Assembly (NCBI GenBank): GCA_003140135.1
Contig: PLIX01000074.1
Span: 1-32,219, forward strand
Source: Gammaproteobacteria bacterium
Lineage (GTDB): Bacteria; Pseudomonadota; Gammaproteobacteria; Steroidobacterales; Steroidobacteraceae
DNA length: 32,219 nucleotides
Direction of reading: 5' to 3'
Positions 19,878-28,339 of this stretch are shown here, piece by piece. The position numbers and the translations under genes are program-made. The notes under the pieces were generated by a model, which saw nothing but the letters and a program-made list of their open reading frames with translations, ran no database searches and was not told the DNA's origin. Each line of letters starts with the position of its first letter. Position 1 is the stretch's first letter.

Positions 19878-21648
19878 GGAGAAGCGGACCGGGGTTTTTG
19901 AGATACCTCGAGCGGATTGCCTCAGCGGACCAATACGCAAGCGCGGCGAGAGTCCCCGTCGGGTTGTAGCCCGCGTTCTGCGGAAAGCCGCTGGCACCCA
20001 TGACAAAGAGGTTCGGCACATCCCAGCTTTGCAGATAGCGGTTGATGGCGCTCGTCTTGGGGTCCGTGCCCATCACCGCACCACCGCACAGATGCGTCGT
20101 CTGATAAGCCGTGACGTCGTACGGCCCTTTGCGATATTCCTTCACGACCTGACGTGCGCCCATGGCCTGAAAGACTTCCGCAAACTTGTCGGTGAGAAAG
20201 GCATTTTGCTTCAACTCGTTCTCGTGAAAGTCCATGGTGATGCGCATCAGCGGGCGCTTGAAGCGATCCTGGTACGTCGGGTCAAGATCCAGATACACGT
20301 CGCGATAGCTGTACATGCTGCCGTGCACGCCCGTTCCGGGCTTGAGCGCGCTTTGGTAGCTCTCCCGCACTGCCTGCTTCCACTTGGCACCCCACTTGGG
20401 CGTGCCCGGCGGCGTGGGTGTCGTTTCGATGGGCCGGCCGTTGGTCTGCACCTGTCCCATATAGCCGCCGCCGACGAAGCCGTGCGGGCCATGATCGAAG
20501 TTATCGCCGTTGAACTCATCAATGCACATGCCGATGGAGCCGGAGGCGATGAAGGGATTGAAGATGAATTTCGCAGGATCGAAGAAGCTCGTGACGTCGG
20601 AAATCGTTTGATGCGTGAAATTGCGTCCGATCACGCCCTGGTTCGCCACCGGGTCATAGGCCTTGCCGATGCCGGAGAGGAGCAGGAGCTGCACGTTGAA
20701 AACCGTATAGGCCGAGAGGATCACAAGATCGGCCGGTTGCTCCCACTCCGTACCGCTCGTGTCCACAAAGGTGACACCGGTCGCCCGTTTGCCGGATGAA
20801 TCCAGGTTGATCCGCGTGACTTCAGATTGATCGCGCACCAGGAAATTCGGCTTGCGCACGAGCACCGGCAGGATGGTCGTCTGGGGACTGGCCTTCGAGT
20901 AGTTCGCACAGCCAAACCATTCGCAGAACCCGCAATAGGTGCAGGGGCCAAGCCGCACGCCCAGCGGATTGGTATAAGCCTGGGACATGTTGCCGGAGGG
21001 CTGCGGAAAGGGCTTGTAGCCCAGCTCCCGCGCCGCTTTGGCAAAGAGCGCATGGCTGAACGGCTGCTGCTGCGCGGGGTTCGGATAGGGCCGCGAACGC
21101 GGTCCTTCAAACGGGTTGCCGCCTTCTTGAATCTTGCCTTTGAGATTGCCGGCCGTGCCCGAGGTACCGCACAGGTATTCGAACCGGTCGTAGTAGGGCT
21201 CGAGCTCATCGAAGGTGATGCCCCAATCCTGGATCGTCATGTCGGCGGGCAGAAAGCGCGCGCCGTAGCGCTGCGTCAAATGCGTGCGCAGCACGAAGTC
21301 GGAAGGCAGGAATCGCCAGGTCTCGGCATTCCAGTGCACGCCGCCGCCGCCGACGCCGTTGGGCGGCATGAAGGCGCCCCAGCTGCGGATGGGCAGCGCC
21401 GTCTGGTCCATCTTGTTGCGAAAGGTGAAGGTCGTCTGCTCGGGCTGAAGGAATAGCTCGTGCCGGATGCGATAGCGCAGCTCGTCCTGAACATAGTTGG
21501 GCGGGTAGTCGGTCGCGGTGTTCCGCCAGGGCCCGCGCTCGATCGCGACGACATCGAGTCCCTCCTCCGTCAGCTCGTTCGCCATGATCGAGCCTGTCCA
21601 GCCCAGGCCGACGATGACGACATCTTTCTTGGGCAGCTTGCGTGTCAT
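19870..21648 (-). CDS. GMC-family flavoprotein, gluconate 2-dehydrogenase large-subunit-like
   Basis: FAD-binding DVVIVGLGWTGSIMANELTEEGLDVVAIERG; Cys motif CTYCGFCEWFGC; C-terminal THLCGGAVMGTDPKTSAINRYLQSWDVPNLFVMGASGFPQNAGYNPTGTLAALAYW. Confidence 0.92.
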   Translation of the reverse strand: MTRKLPKKDVVIVGLGWTGSIMANELTEEGLDVVAIERGPWRNTATDYPPNYVQDELRYRIRHELFLQPEQTTFTFRNKMDQTALPIRSWGAFMPPNGVGGGGVHWNAETWRFLPSDFVLRTHLTQRYGARFLPADMTIQDWGITFDELEPYYDRFEYLCGTSGTAGNLKGKIQEGGNPFEGPRSRPYPNPAQQQPFSHALFAKAARELGYKPFPQPSGNMSQAYTNPLGVRLGPCTYCGFCEWFGCANYSKASPQTTILPVLVRKPNFLVRDQSEVTRINLDSSGKRATGVTFVDTSGTEWEQPADLVILSAYTVFNVQLLLLSGIGKAYDPVANQGVIGRNFTHQTISDVTSFFDPAKFIFNPFIASGSIGMCIDEFNGDNFDHGPHGFVGGGYMGQVQTNGRPIETTPTPPGTPKWGAKWKQAVRESYQSALKPGTGVHGSMYSYRDVYLDLDPTYQDRFKRPLMRITMDFHENELKQNAFLTDKFAEVFQAMGARQVVKEYRKGPYDVTAYQTTHLCGGAVMGTDPKTSAINRYLQSWDVPNLFVMGASGFPQNAGYNPTGTLAALAYWSAEAIRSRYLKNPGPLLHA

Positions 21649-21658
21649 GGAGCAGCCT

Positions 21659-22393
21659 TCAGGTCTTTTTCGGAGTCCAATCGGGCCGGCCGGCGATGCT
21701 GACGGGCGGATAGGGGTAGCGCTCGTTGTGGCGGCCCACCCAGTCGCGGTAGTCGTAACGCGCTCCGGGAAAGCCAATCATTTTCCATGCGCACATGTCG
21801 CGGTTACCGCCGTAAATCGGATCGGCGAAGAAACCCTCCTGCATGTCCTTTAAGAGAGTCTCGAAGAAGCTCTTCGTATCGATGCCTTCGAGCTCGACCG
21901 TGCCGCTCTCCACTGCGTGCAGTAGCTCATCCTGCCGCTCGCCCGGAAGCTCAATCCAGGATTTACCGCCCTCCTTGGATTTACAGTACCGATCAAGCGC
22001 TGCCAAAGCCGCTCGGTAGGTCTCGGCCGGGTTCTGCGCAGATTGCGGCCCCTGTTCCTTGATGCCCTTCACGAAAGGCCCACGCGTGTAGAGACCCTGC
22101 CGGTGGCCGTAGGCCCCGGCAAGCTGGCGGTCGATGAAAACCGCACACCCCGCATCCTTGCCGCCCGGGGTCTGCGGGTCAGGCGGAATGATGCGGTCCG
22201 CCAGCGCTTCGACAGCGGCAGCTTCCTGCTCGGTGAAGAACTGCCAGGCGCCGGGTCGGACTGCCTCCGGAGGCGATCCCGCATCGGGGTGCCAGGGCAG
22301 CTGGCCGGAGACGACGCCCGCGCGCGCGACTGTCTCGCTGACAATGACGAGGGCTGTCGCTGCCAGAAGGTCGCGTCGGCTTAGATTTGTCAT
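21659..22393 (-). CDS. Gluconate 2-dehydrogenase subunit 3 family protein with Tat-type signal
   Basis: MTNLSRRDLLAATALVIVSETVARAG twin-arginine leader; WQFFTEQEAAAVEALADRIIPPDPQTPGGKDAGCAVFIDRQLAGAYG; position beside the GMC and cytochrome c genes. Confidence 0.88.
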   Translation of the reverse strand: MTNLSRRDLLAATALVIVSETVARAGVVSGQLPWHPDAGSPPEAVRPGAWQFFTEQEAAAVEALADRIIPPDPQTPGGKDAGCAVFIDRQLAGAYGHRQGLYTRGPFVKGIKEQGPQSAQNPAETYRAALAALDRYCKSKEGGKSWIELPGERQDELLHAVESGTVELEGIDTKSFFETLLKDMQEGFFADPIYGGNRDMCAWKMIGFPGARYDYRDWVGRHNERYPYPPVSIAGRPDWTPKKT

Positions 22394-22647
22394 GCTTTGC
22401 CGTCGAGCGGAAAACCAAAGAACGAAACGAGAACGCAAAAGGTTCCCAGGACGTGAGCTTCGCGCTGCCGCGATCCGCCGACAAGAGGCCTTGACTAATA
22501 AGTGAATAGCCGAGGCGTGTTTCGGCTGGGGTGCATGCAGAAATTGCGCAATTCGCTGGCGCGTTGCAACATCCTGTCGCTTCGTTGAAATGACGCTCCC
22601 GCTAATATCCTGCGCCTGCGAGCCGCGCGCCCATCGGAATATTCGCC

Positions 22648-23376
22648 ATGACTTATGAGCTTTATTACTGGCCCGGCATCCAGGGCCGCGGTGAATTCGT
22701 GCGCCTCGCGCTCGAGGAAGCCGGCGCGTCCTACCGCGACCTGGCGCTCGTGCCGGAGGCGAAGCGCGGCGGAGCGGCTGCGGTCGTGAAGGTGCTCAAT
22801 GCCAGGAGCAATCGGCGTCCGCCGTTCGCGCCGCCGATCCTAAAGGCTGGCCGGCAATTCATCGCGCAGACGCCGAACATCCTGCTGTATCTGGGGGGTC
22901 ACTTACCGCTCGCCCCGCGGGATGAGGCAGGCAAGCTCTGGACGCATCAACTGCAGCTCACGATCTCGGATTTGTACCTTGAGATCTTCAGCACGCATCA
23001 TCCGCTCGGCGACGCCTATGGCTACGAGGAACAGAAATCCGCGGCCAAACGGCGCACCAAGGATTTTCTTTCGACGCGCCTGCCGAAGTTCCTCGGCTAT
23101 TTCGAGCGCGTGCTCGAGCGCAATCGCGCGCGCGGGCCGTGGCTGGTCGGGACACGGCTGAGCTATGCGGACCTCTCGATGGCGCAGGTAATCGCGGGCC
23201 TGCGGTACGCTTTCCCAACAGCCACCGGCAAAGCACTGGGCAGCCGCCCGCGCCTGCGCTCGCTCTACGATCGCGTGTTCGAACGGCCACGCATTGCCCT
23301 CTATGCGGCCTCAGGCCGACGACTTGCATTCAATAACGAGGATCTGTTTCGCCACTACCCGGAACTGGATCGATAA
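22648..23376 (+). CDS. Glutathione S-transferase family protein
   Basis: MTYELYYWPGIQGRGEFVRLALEEAGASYRDLAL (thioredoxin-like N domain) and a C-terminal all-alpha region with GPWLVGTRLSYADLSMAQVI. Confidence 0.87.
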   Translation: MTYELYYWPGIQGRGEFVRLALEEAGASYRDLALVPEAKRGGAAAVVKVLNARSNRRPPFAPPILKAGRQFIAQTPNILLYLGGHLPLAPRDEAGKLWTHQLQLTISDLYLEIFSTHHPLGDAYGYEEQKSAAKRRTKDFLSTRLPKFLGYFERVLERNRARGPWLVGTRLSYADLSMAQVIAGLRYAFPTATGKALGSRPRLRSLYDRVFERPRIALYAASGRRLAFNNEDLFRHYPELDR

Positions 23377-23475
23377 TGCAGCGAATCCAGTCCTGACACT
23401 CGCCTCAGAGCCTTACGAATTTGACCGCGCAACGCCTGAACCGAAAAACGGCTGTGCACGCGGCAGCGTGCTAGC

Positions 23476-23496
23476 CTACGTATCGAGGATACGTAG
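23476..23496. promoter_or_regulatory. 21-bp inverted repeat upstream of the cyclase remnant (candidate operator or hairpin)
   Basis: ctacgtatc-gag-gatacgtag: perfect 9-bp arms with 3-bp spacer, 25 bp upstream of the ATG at 23522. Confidence 0.4.
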
Positions 23497-23521
23497 CTTC
23501 TTTGCGCTAAGGAGCGTCACC

Positions 23522-23872
23522 ATGCGAGCGTGCGTTTGAACTGTTTGTTCTGCCGCGGCCGGCGCCCCGGTCTTGGGTGCTGCCCGCGCGGCGGACACGG
23601 ACAAGTCCGCCTCACTCGGCGACGCGCTGGCCGTCTTGCAATCGCACCATTGCGTCGAGCTTACCCACGCTTTCGCTTCGGATATCCCGCACTGGAAGGG
23701 TGCATCGGATGAGACGGTCAAGGCGCTCAACAGGGTTGAGAAGGATGGCTTTTGGATCAATGAGTACTGCCACGTCGGGCAGTGGGACGCGCATGTGGAT
23801 GCCCCGGCACATTTTCATGCAGCCCTGCACACTGTCGACGCCATCGATCGCGTCTTTGCGATCGCGCCGTGA
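23522..23872 (+). pseudogene. Cyclase-family (kynurenine formamidase-like) protein remnant
   Basis: ATG at 23522 after AAGGAG reads MRACV then in-frame TGA (23537), then TVCSAAAAGAPVLGAARAADTDKSASLGDALAVLQSHHCVELTHAFASDIPHWKG...FWINEYCHVGQWDAHVDAPAHFH (cyclase HxDxxxHF-type motif), then stops at 23872, well short of a typical cyclase. Confidence 0.6.
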
Positions 23873-24264
23873 GCGCGGCCGCGATACCGATCGAGTACGC
23901 CGACGCTTCGCGCGAAGTGCGCGCGGTGTACGACGACATCATGGCGACGCGCAAGACCGACTGGATCAACAACTTCTGGAAGGTGCTCGCGCACGACCCT
24001 GCGACTCTGCGGCGGATGTGGGCCAACGTGAAAGAAGTCATGGCCCCCGGAGCGCTCGATCCCATGACGAAGGAGCTCATCTACATTGCCGTTAGCGTGA
24101 CGAACGGCTGCCGCTACTGCATCGCTTCGCACGGTGCCGGCGCCACCGCCAAGGGTATGACGCCGGCGCAGCATGCCGAGCTTCTGGCCGTCATTGGACT
24201 TGCCAATGAGACGAATCGCTTTGCCGTCGCGCTTGATATGCCAATCGACGAGCGGTTTCGCTGA
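23869..24264 (+). CDS. Carboxymuconolactone decarboxylase/AhpD-like family protein; GTG start overlapping the upstream stop
   Basis: MTKELIYIAVSVTNGCRYCIASHGAGATAKGMTPAQHAELLAVIGLANETNRFA: CxxC...H CMD motif. Confidence 0.85.
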   Translation: MSAAAIPIEYADASREVRAVYDDIMATRKTDWINNFWKVLAHDPATLRRMWANVKEVMAPGALDPMTKELIYIAVSVTNGCRYCIASHGAGATAKGMTPAQHAELLAVIGLANETNRFAVALDMPIDERFR

Positions 24265-24282
24265 AGATAAGGAGAGATCAAT

Positions 24283-24714
24283 ATGGCCATGACACCCGCG
24301 AACACCCCGCGCACCTCGCCACAGGACACGCCCATGATCGACCTCGATCCCGAAGGCGCCCATCACTACCGCTGGGATGATCTGCCCAAAGAGCCGTTGA
24401 AAGGCACCATTTCGCGCCGTCTCATCACGGGCGAGCGCACGATGATCGCGCAGATCTTCCTCCAGAAGGGCGACGACGTGCCGCGGCATTCGCATGAAAA
24501 TGAGCAGGTGACCTACGTCTTGAAGGGCGCTTTGCAGTTCTGGCTGGGGGCAAACGATGAGCGCGAGCTCATCGTCCGGGCGGGTGAAGTGCTCGTAATC
24601 CCGTCGCATCTTCCGCACCGGGCGCTGGCGCTCGAGGACACTCTTGACGTCGACGTCTTCTGTCCGCCACGGCAGGACTGGCTCGCGGGCACCGACTCTT
24701 ATCTAAGAAGCTGA
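24283..24714 (+). CDS. Cupin domain protein
   Basis: AQIFLQKGDDVPRHSHENEQVTYVLKGALQFWLG...VRAGEVLVIPSHLPHRALALEDT. Classic cupin motifs. Confidence 0.88.
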   Translation: MAMTPANTPRTSPQDTPMIDLDPEGAHHYRWDDLPKEPLKGTISRRLITGERTMIAQIFLQKGDDVPRHSHENEQVTYVLKGALQFWLGANDERELIVRAGEVLVIPSHLPHRALALEDTLDVDVFCPPRQDWLAGTDSYLRS

Positions 24715-24715
24715 A

Positions 24716-25837
24716 GTGGCGGCGTATGACGTTGCGCCGGGGGTTGCCGCGGCGCTGCAGAATTTCACGCTTCCGGAGCGGCTCGGTTTCGGGCTCGTGC
24801 CTGCCCCGCTCATGTTCACAGCCGAATGGTCGGACGGCGTTTGGACTCGCGGGACCCTCCAGCCGTTCGGCCCGATTGAAATTCTCCCCGGTGCCCGCGC
24901 GCTGCAATACGCGGAGCTTGTGTTCGAGGGTTTGAAGGCCTACTGCGTCGGCCGTTCCTGGCCCAACCTCTTTCGTCCGCGGGAAAATTGGCAACGCTTC
25001 AAGCGCTCGGCTGAGCGGCTTTCCATGCCTCCTGTCACCGAGGGTCTCTTTTTTGAAGCCATTGACGCGGTCGCCGGCTCCTGTCGCGCCTTTATCCCGC
25101 GCGAATCGGGACGCGCGCTCTACCTGCGGCCATTCCTGTACGGCGTCGAGGATGGCTATCTGTTGCGCAATTCCAACCGCTTTCGCTTCACCCTCATCGC
25201 AAACCCCGTGGAGAGCTATGCCGTGGGCCCGATGCGCGTTGCCCTCGAGCGTGTCGATGTGCGCGCGGCTGTGGGCGGCGTGGGAGCCGCGAAGGCGGCG
25301 GCAAACTATGCGGCGTCGCTGCGCGCATCCAACGCGGCAGTGGCACGCGGCTACACGGTCGCCCTGTGGCTCGATGCGCGCGAACAGCGCTTCATCCAGG
25401 AACTCTCGGGCATGAATCTCTTCGCCGTCATAGACGGCGAACTGCACACTCCGGAACTCGACGGCACCATCCTGCCCGGCATCACTCGTGACTCGCTGCT
25501 CATCCTGGGCAGATATTTGGGCTACCGGGTGATCGAGCGACCGATAGCGATCGATGACCTCCTGGTGCAGGTTGCCGCCGGCGAGTGCAGCGAACTCTTC
25601 GCCTGCGGCACTGCGGCGATTGTCTGCCCCATCAGTGTATTGGCGGACTCGAATTCACGGGAGCACGTTCCTAAGGAGCTCGACGTTGTGGCGTCGCGGC
25701 TGCGGGAGGCGCTGCTTGCAATCCAGGAGCGCCGCGCCAATGATCCATTTGGCTGGACGCGTGACGTGGGACCGCTGCCGCAGAACTGCGATTGGGTTTC
25801 GGCTGCAAACCTGGACCTGCGGCGCGGGGTCGGATAA
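24716..25837 (+). CDS. Branched-chain-amino-acid aminotransferase-like PLP enzyme (fold type IV); GTG start
   Basis: LVFEGLKAYCVG; FRPRENWQRFKRSAERLSMP; LYLRPFLYGVEDGYLL; GGVGAAKAAANYAASLRA (PLP Lys); GYTVALWLDAREQRFIQELSGMNLFAVIDG; ILPGITRDSLL. Confidence 0.88.
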   Translation: MAAYDVAPGVAAALQNFTLPERLGFGLVPAPLMFTAEWSDGVWTRGTLQPFGPIEILPGARALQYAELVFEGLKAYCVGRSWPNLFRPRENWQRFKRSAERLSMPPVTEGLFFEAIDAVAGSCRAFIPRESGRALYLRPFLYGVEDGYLLRNSNRFRFTLIANPVESYAVGPMRVALERVDVRAAVGGVGAAKAAANYAASLRASNAAVARGYTVALWLDAREQRFIQELSGMNLFAVIDGELHTPELDGTILPGITRDSLLILGRYLGYRVIERPIAIDDLLVQVAAGECSELFACGTAAIVCPISVLADSNSREHVPKELDVVASRLREALLAIQERRANDPFGWTRDVGPLPQNCDWVSAANLDLRRGVG

Positions 25838-26001
25838 TGCAGCAGGATCCCATGCCTGCCGGCTTCACCGCCGGTGCGCTGTGGAGGGAAATCATGCAAG
25901 CCTTGGGCGATCTTGAGTGAATTTCCAATAAGGGTCCCAAGGTCGGGAACAGGACTTGCTTAGTCACTTCAACGCTTTAAAAAACTGTAAGGAGTACCGC
26001 A

Positions 26002-26217
26002 ATGGCAGACCGCAAACCCTGGCAACCAAGTCTTGACACCGAACCGGAGGCAAATGCCTTCGCCAACCGGACCCAAGGCGACGGCTCATTCAAGAAGAAG
26101 ATCCGCGATCCGGAGGCAGACACCTCGCCCCTGGAGGGATCCAAAGATATCTCCGATGACGATTCGCTGCTCGACGTGGTCGCTGATGAGAGCAGAGACC
26201 CAGCAGCGAAAAGATAG
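26002..26217 (+). CDS. Small hydrophilic hypothetical protein
   Basis: 71-aa ORF preceded by AAGGAG (about 25990); highly charged, low complexity MADRKPWQPSLDTEPEANAFANRTQGDGSFKKKIRDPEADTSPLEGSKDISDDDSLLDVV. No recognised domain. Confidence 0.5.
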   Translation: MADRKPWQPSLDTEPEANAFANRTQGDGSFKKKIRDPEADTSPLEGSKDISDDDSLLDVVADESRDPAAKR

Positions 26218-26260
26218 CCCCGGCCGAGATCGATTGGCGCAGCGCTGATCGTAGACGCAG

Positions 26261-26647
26261 ATGCTCGATCACTTCGGTATGACGGTCGCGGACTTCGACC
26301 GATCCAAGGCGTTTTACCAGAAAGCGCTCGCGCCACTGTCGATTACGTTGATAAAAGAGCTGACCGCGGCAGACACCGGCGGCCACGCACATGCAGGATT
26401 CGGAAGCGACGGTAAACCTTACTTCTGGATCGGGGACGCAGGCCGACCTTCCGGCACGGTGCACATTGCCTTCGCAGCGCCGAGCCGCGACCATGTCCAC
26501 ACGTTCTATCGCGCGGCCCTTGCCGCGGGCGGCAGGGACAACGGCACTCGGGGCCCGCGTCCGCACTACCACGCCAACTATTTTGGCGCGTTCGTCCTCG
26601 ATCCCGACGGCAACAACATCGAGGCCGTGTGCCACAGGCCTGAGTAG
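26261..26647 (+). CDS. VOC (glyoxalase/bleomycin resistance) family protein
   Basis: MLDHFGMTVADFDRSKAFYQKAL; VHIAFAAPSRDHVHTFYRAALAAGGRDNG; YFGAFVLDPDGNNIEAVCH. Confidence 0.88.
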   Translation: MLDHFGMTVADFDRSKAFYQKALAPLSITLIKELTAADTGGHAHAGFGSDGKPYFWIGDAGRPSGTVHIAFAAPSRDHVHTFYRAALAAGGRDNGTRGPRPHYHANYFGAFVLDPDGNNIEAVCHRPE

Positions 26648-26950
26648 CTGCGTTTAACCTAATTACTGTCCTCGAACGCACGGCGGCTAGCTCGAGATCC
26701 GTCGTCGTCGCGCCGCAGCAATTCTTGCCCAGTTCACGCTGCTGCTGCATACTCGATCGATAATCAATAACATACGCGGCTCTCTTACGAGCTTCAGTAC
26801 CAAGTAGCGACGCGTCGGTCGCCGCGGCCGGCTGAAGCTTGGGGACATCTCGCGTTTGTTGCCAACACATGATATTCAACTCGACCATGTCCGCTTTTAA
26901 TCTTCAGTCCGCTGCTCGACCAGGCGGCACCCACGCATTGGATATTGCGC

Positions 26951-28339
26951 ATGACTAGACTGTCTGTCGTGCCGACGCCGATGTCGACTCTCGATGATGA
27001 CGCCTGGGATGACCTTCTGAGCTTCATCGAGGAGCGCCGCGTGATTCCAATCGTGGGACCGGAGCTCCTGCAGGTCGCAACCGACCGCGGCCCGCGCCTC
27101 CTGTACGACTGGCTCGCCGAGAAACTCGCCGTCCGGCTCAATGTCGATGTCGCCTCACTGCCGCAGCCCTATACGCTGAACGACGTAGTCTGCTGGTTTC
27201 TTGCCGCCCGCGGCCGCCGCGAAGAAGCGTATGTGCGAGTGCGCAGCATCCTGAAGGATGCGAACTTCGAACCGCCGCAGGCGTTGCGTCATCTGGCCGC
27301 GATTACGGACTTCGACCTGTTCGTTTCCACGACATTCGATCCGTTGCTTGAAGGGGCAATCAACCTGCAGCGCTTCGGCGGAGCGCCGACAGCCGAAGTA
27401 CTCTCCTACTCTCCGAACCGCGTCACCGATCTGCCCTCAGAGCGCGACCGTCTGCAGCGACCGGTGGTCTACCATCTCTTCGGCCGGGTTTCCGCCTCGC
27501 CGACCTACGTGATCTCCGATGAGGACCTGCTGGAATTCATCTGCGCGCTGCAGAGCGAGCACCTGGCGCCGGAGAAGCTCTTTCACGAGCTCGAACACAA
27601 TCATCTCCTCTTCATCGGCAGCAATTTCACGAACTGGCTCGCGCGCTTGTTCCTGCGCATGGCGAAGCGCCAGCGCCTGTCAGATCCGCGCGACGTGGGC
27701 GAAGTGCTGGCGGATGACCACTCCAGCGAGGATGACCGGCTCATGGCCTTTCTGCAGCAGGTGAGCGTGCGCACGCGCATCTACATGGGCGCCGAACGCT
27801 TCGTCGAGGAGCTGCACTCCCGCTGGCAGGCGCGCCGCAAGCCTGCGGCGTCCGCCGCAGGGCCTGGAGCGACCGCGCGCTTCCTGCCGCCGGCGCGAGA
27901 AATGCCGGACAACGCGGTGTTCATAAGCTACGCGCGCGAGGACCTGGCGGCAGTGCAGCTCATCAAGGCCGGGCTCGAGGCGGCCGGCATCACCACCTGG
28001 TTCGACTTCGATCGGCTGGAAGTGGGCGACGACTACGATCGCAAGATCCAGCGCAACATCGCCCGCTGCTCGTATTTCATTCCGGTGGTGTCGGTGACCA
28101 CGCAGCGCCGCCTCGAGGGGTACTTCCGTCGCGAGTGGAGTTACGCCATCGATCGGGTGCGCAACATGGCCGACGGTGCGCTCTTCATCCTCCCCGTTAC
28201 CATCGATGCGACGAGCGCGGCGGAGGCACTGGTGCCGGATAAGTTCAAGGCGCTGCATTTCACGCATCTGCCCGGTGGCGAGGTGCAGGCAGACTTCGCG
28301 CAGCGTCTGACCGACTTCATGCAAGCGCGCCAGCAATGA
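26951..28339 (+). CDS. SIR2-like / TIR domain fusion protein
   Basis: N-terminal SIR2_2-like region: RRVIPIVGPELLQV, FDLFVSTTFDPLLEGAINL, PVVYHLFGRV, HNHLLFIGSNFTNWLARLFL. C-terminal TIR: NAVFISYAREDLAAVQLIKAGLEAAGITTWFDFDRLEVGDDYDRKIQRNIARCSYFIPVVSVTTQRRLEGYFRREWSYAID. Start is ATG 26951 or 26981. Confidence 0.82.
   Translation: MTRLSVVPTPMSTLDDDAWDDLLSFIEERRVIPIVGPELLQVATDRGPRLLYDWLAEKLAVRLNVDVASLPQPYTLNDVVCWFLAARGRREEAYVRVRSILKDANFEPPQALRHLAAITDFDLFVSTTFDPLLEGAINLQRFGGAPTAEVLSYSPNRVTDLPSERDRLQRPVVYHLFGRVSASPTYVISDEDLLEFICALQSEHLAPEKLFHELEHNHLLFIGSNFTNWLARLFLRMAKRQRLSDPRDVGEVLADDHSSEDDRLMAFLQQVSVRTRIYMGAERFVEELHSRWQARRKPAASAAGPGATARFLPPAREMPDNAVFISYAREDLAAVQLIKAGLEAAGITTWFDFDRLEVGDDYDRKIQRNIARCSYFIPVVSVTTQRRLEGYFRREWSYAIDRVRNMADGALFILPVTIDATSAAEALVPDKFKALHFTHLPGGEVQADFAQRLTDFMQARQQ

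Noticed and set aside
19759-20799. 346-aa + strand ORF opposite the GMC gene
   Set aside because: Antisense shadow of a well-supported flavoprotein in high-GC DNA; Arg/Ala/His-rich with no domain.
23537-23539. TGA in the cyclase leader as selenocysteine recoding
   Set aside because: It lies in the signal peptide, not an active site; I saw no evident SECIS-like hairpin directly downstream, and the gene is also truncated, so decay is simpler.
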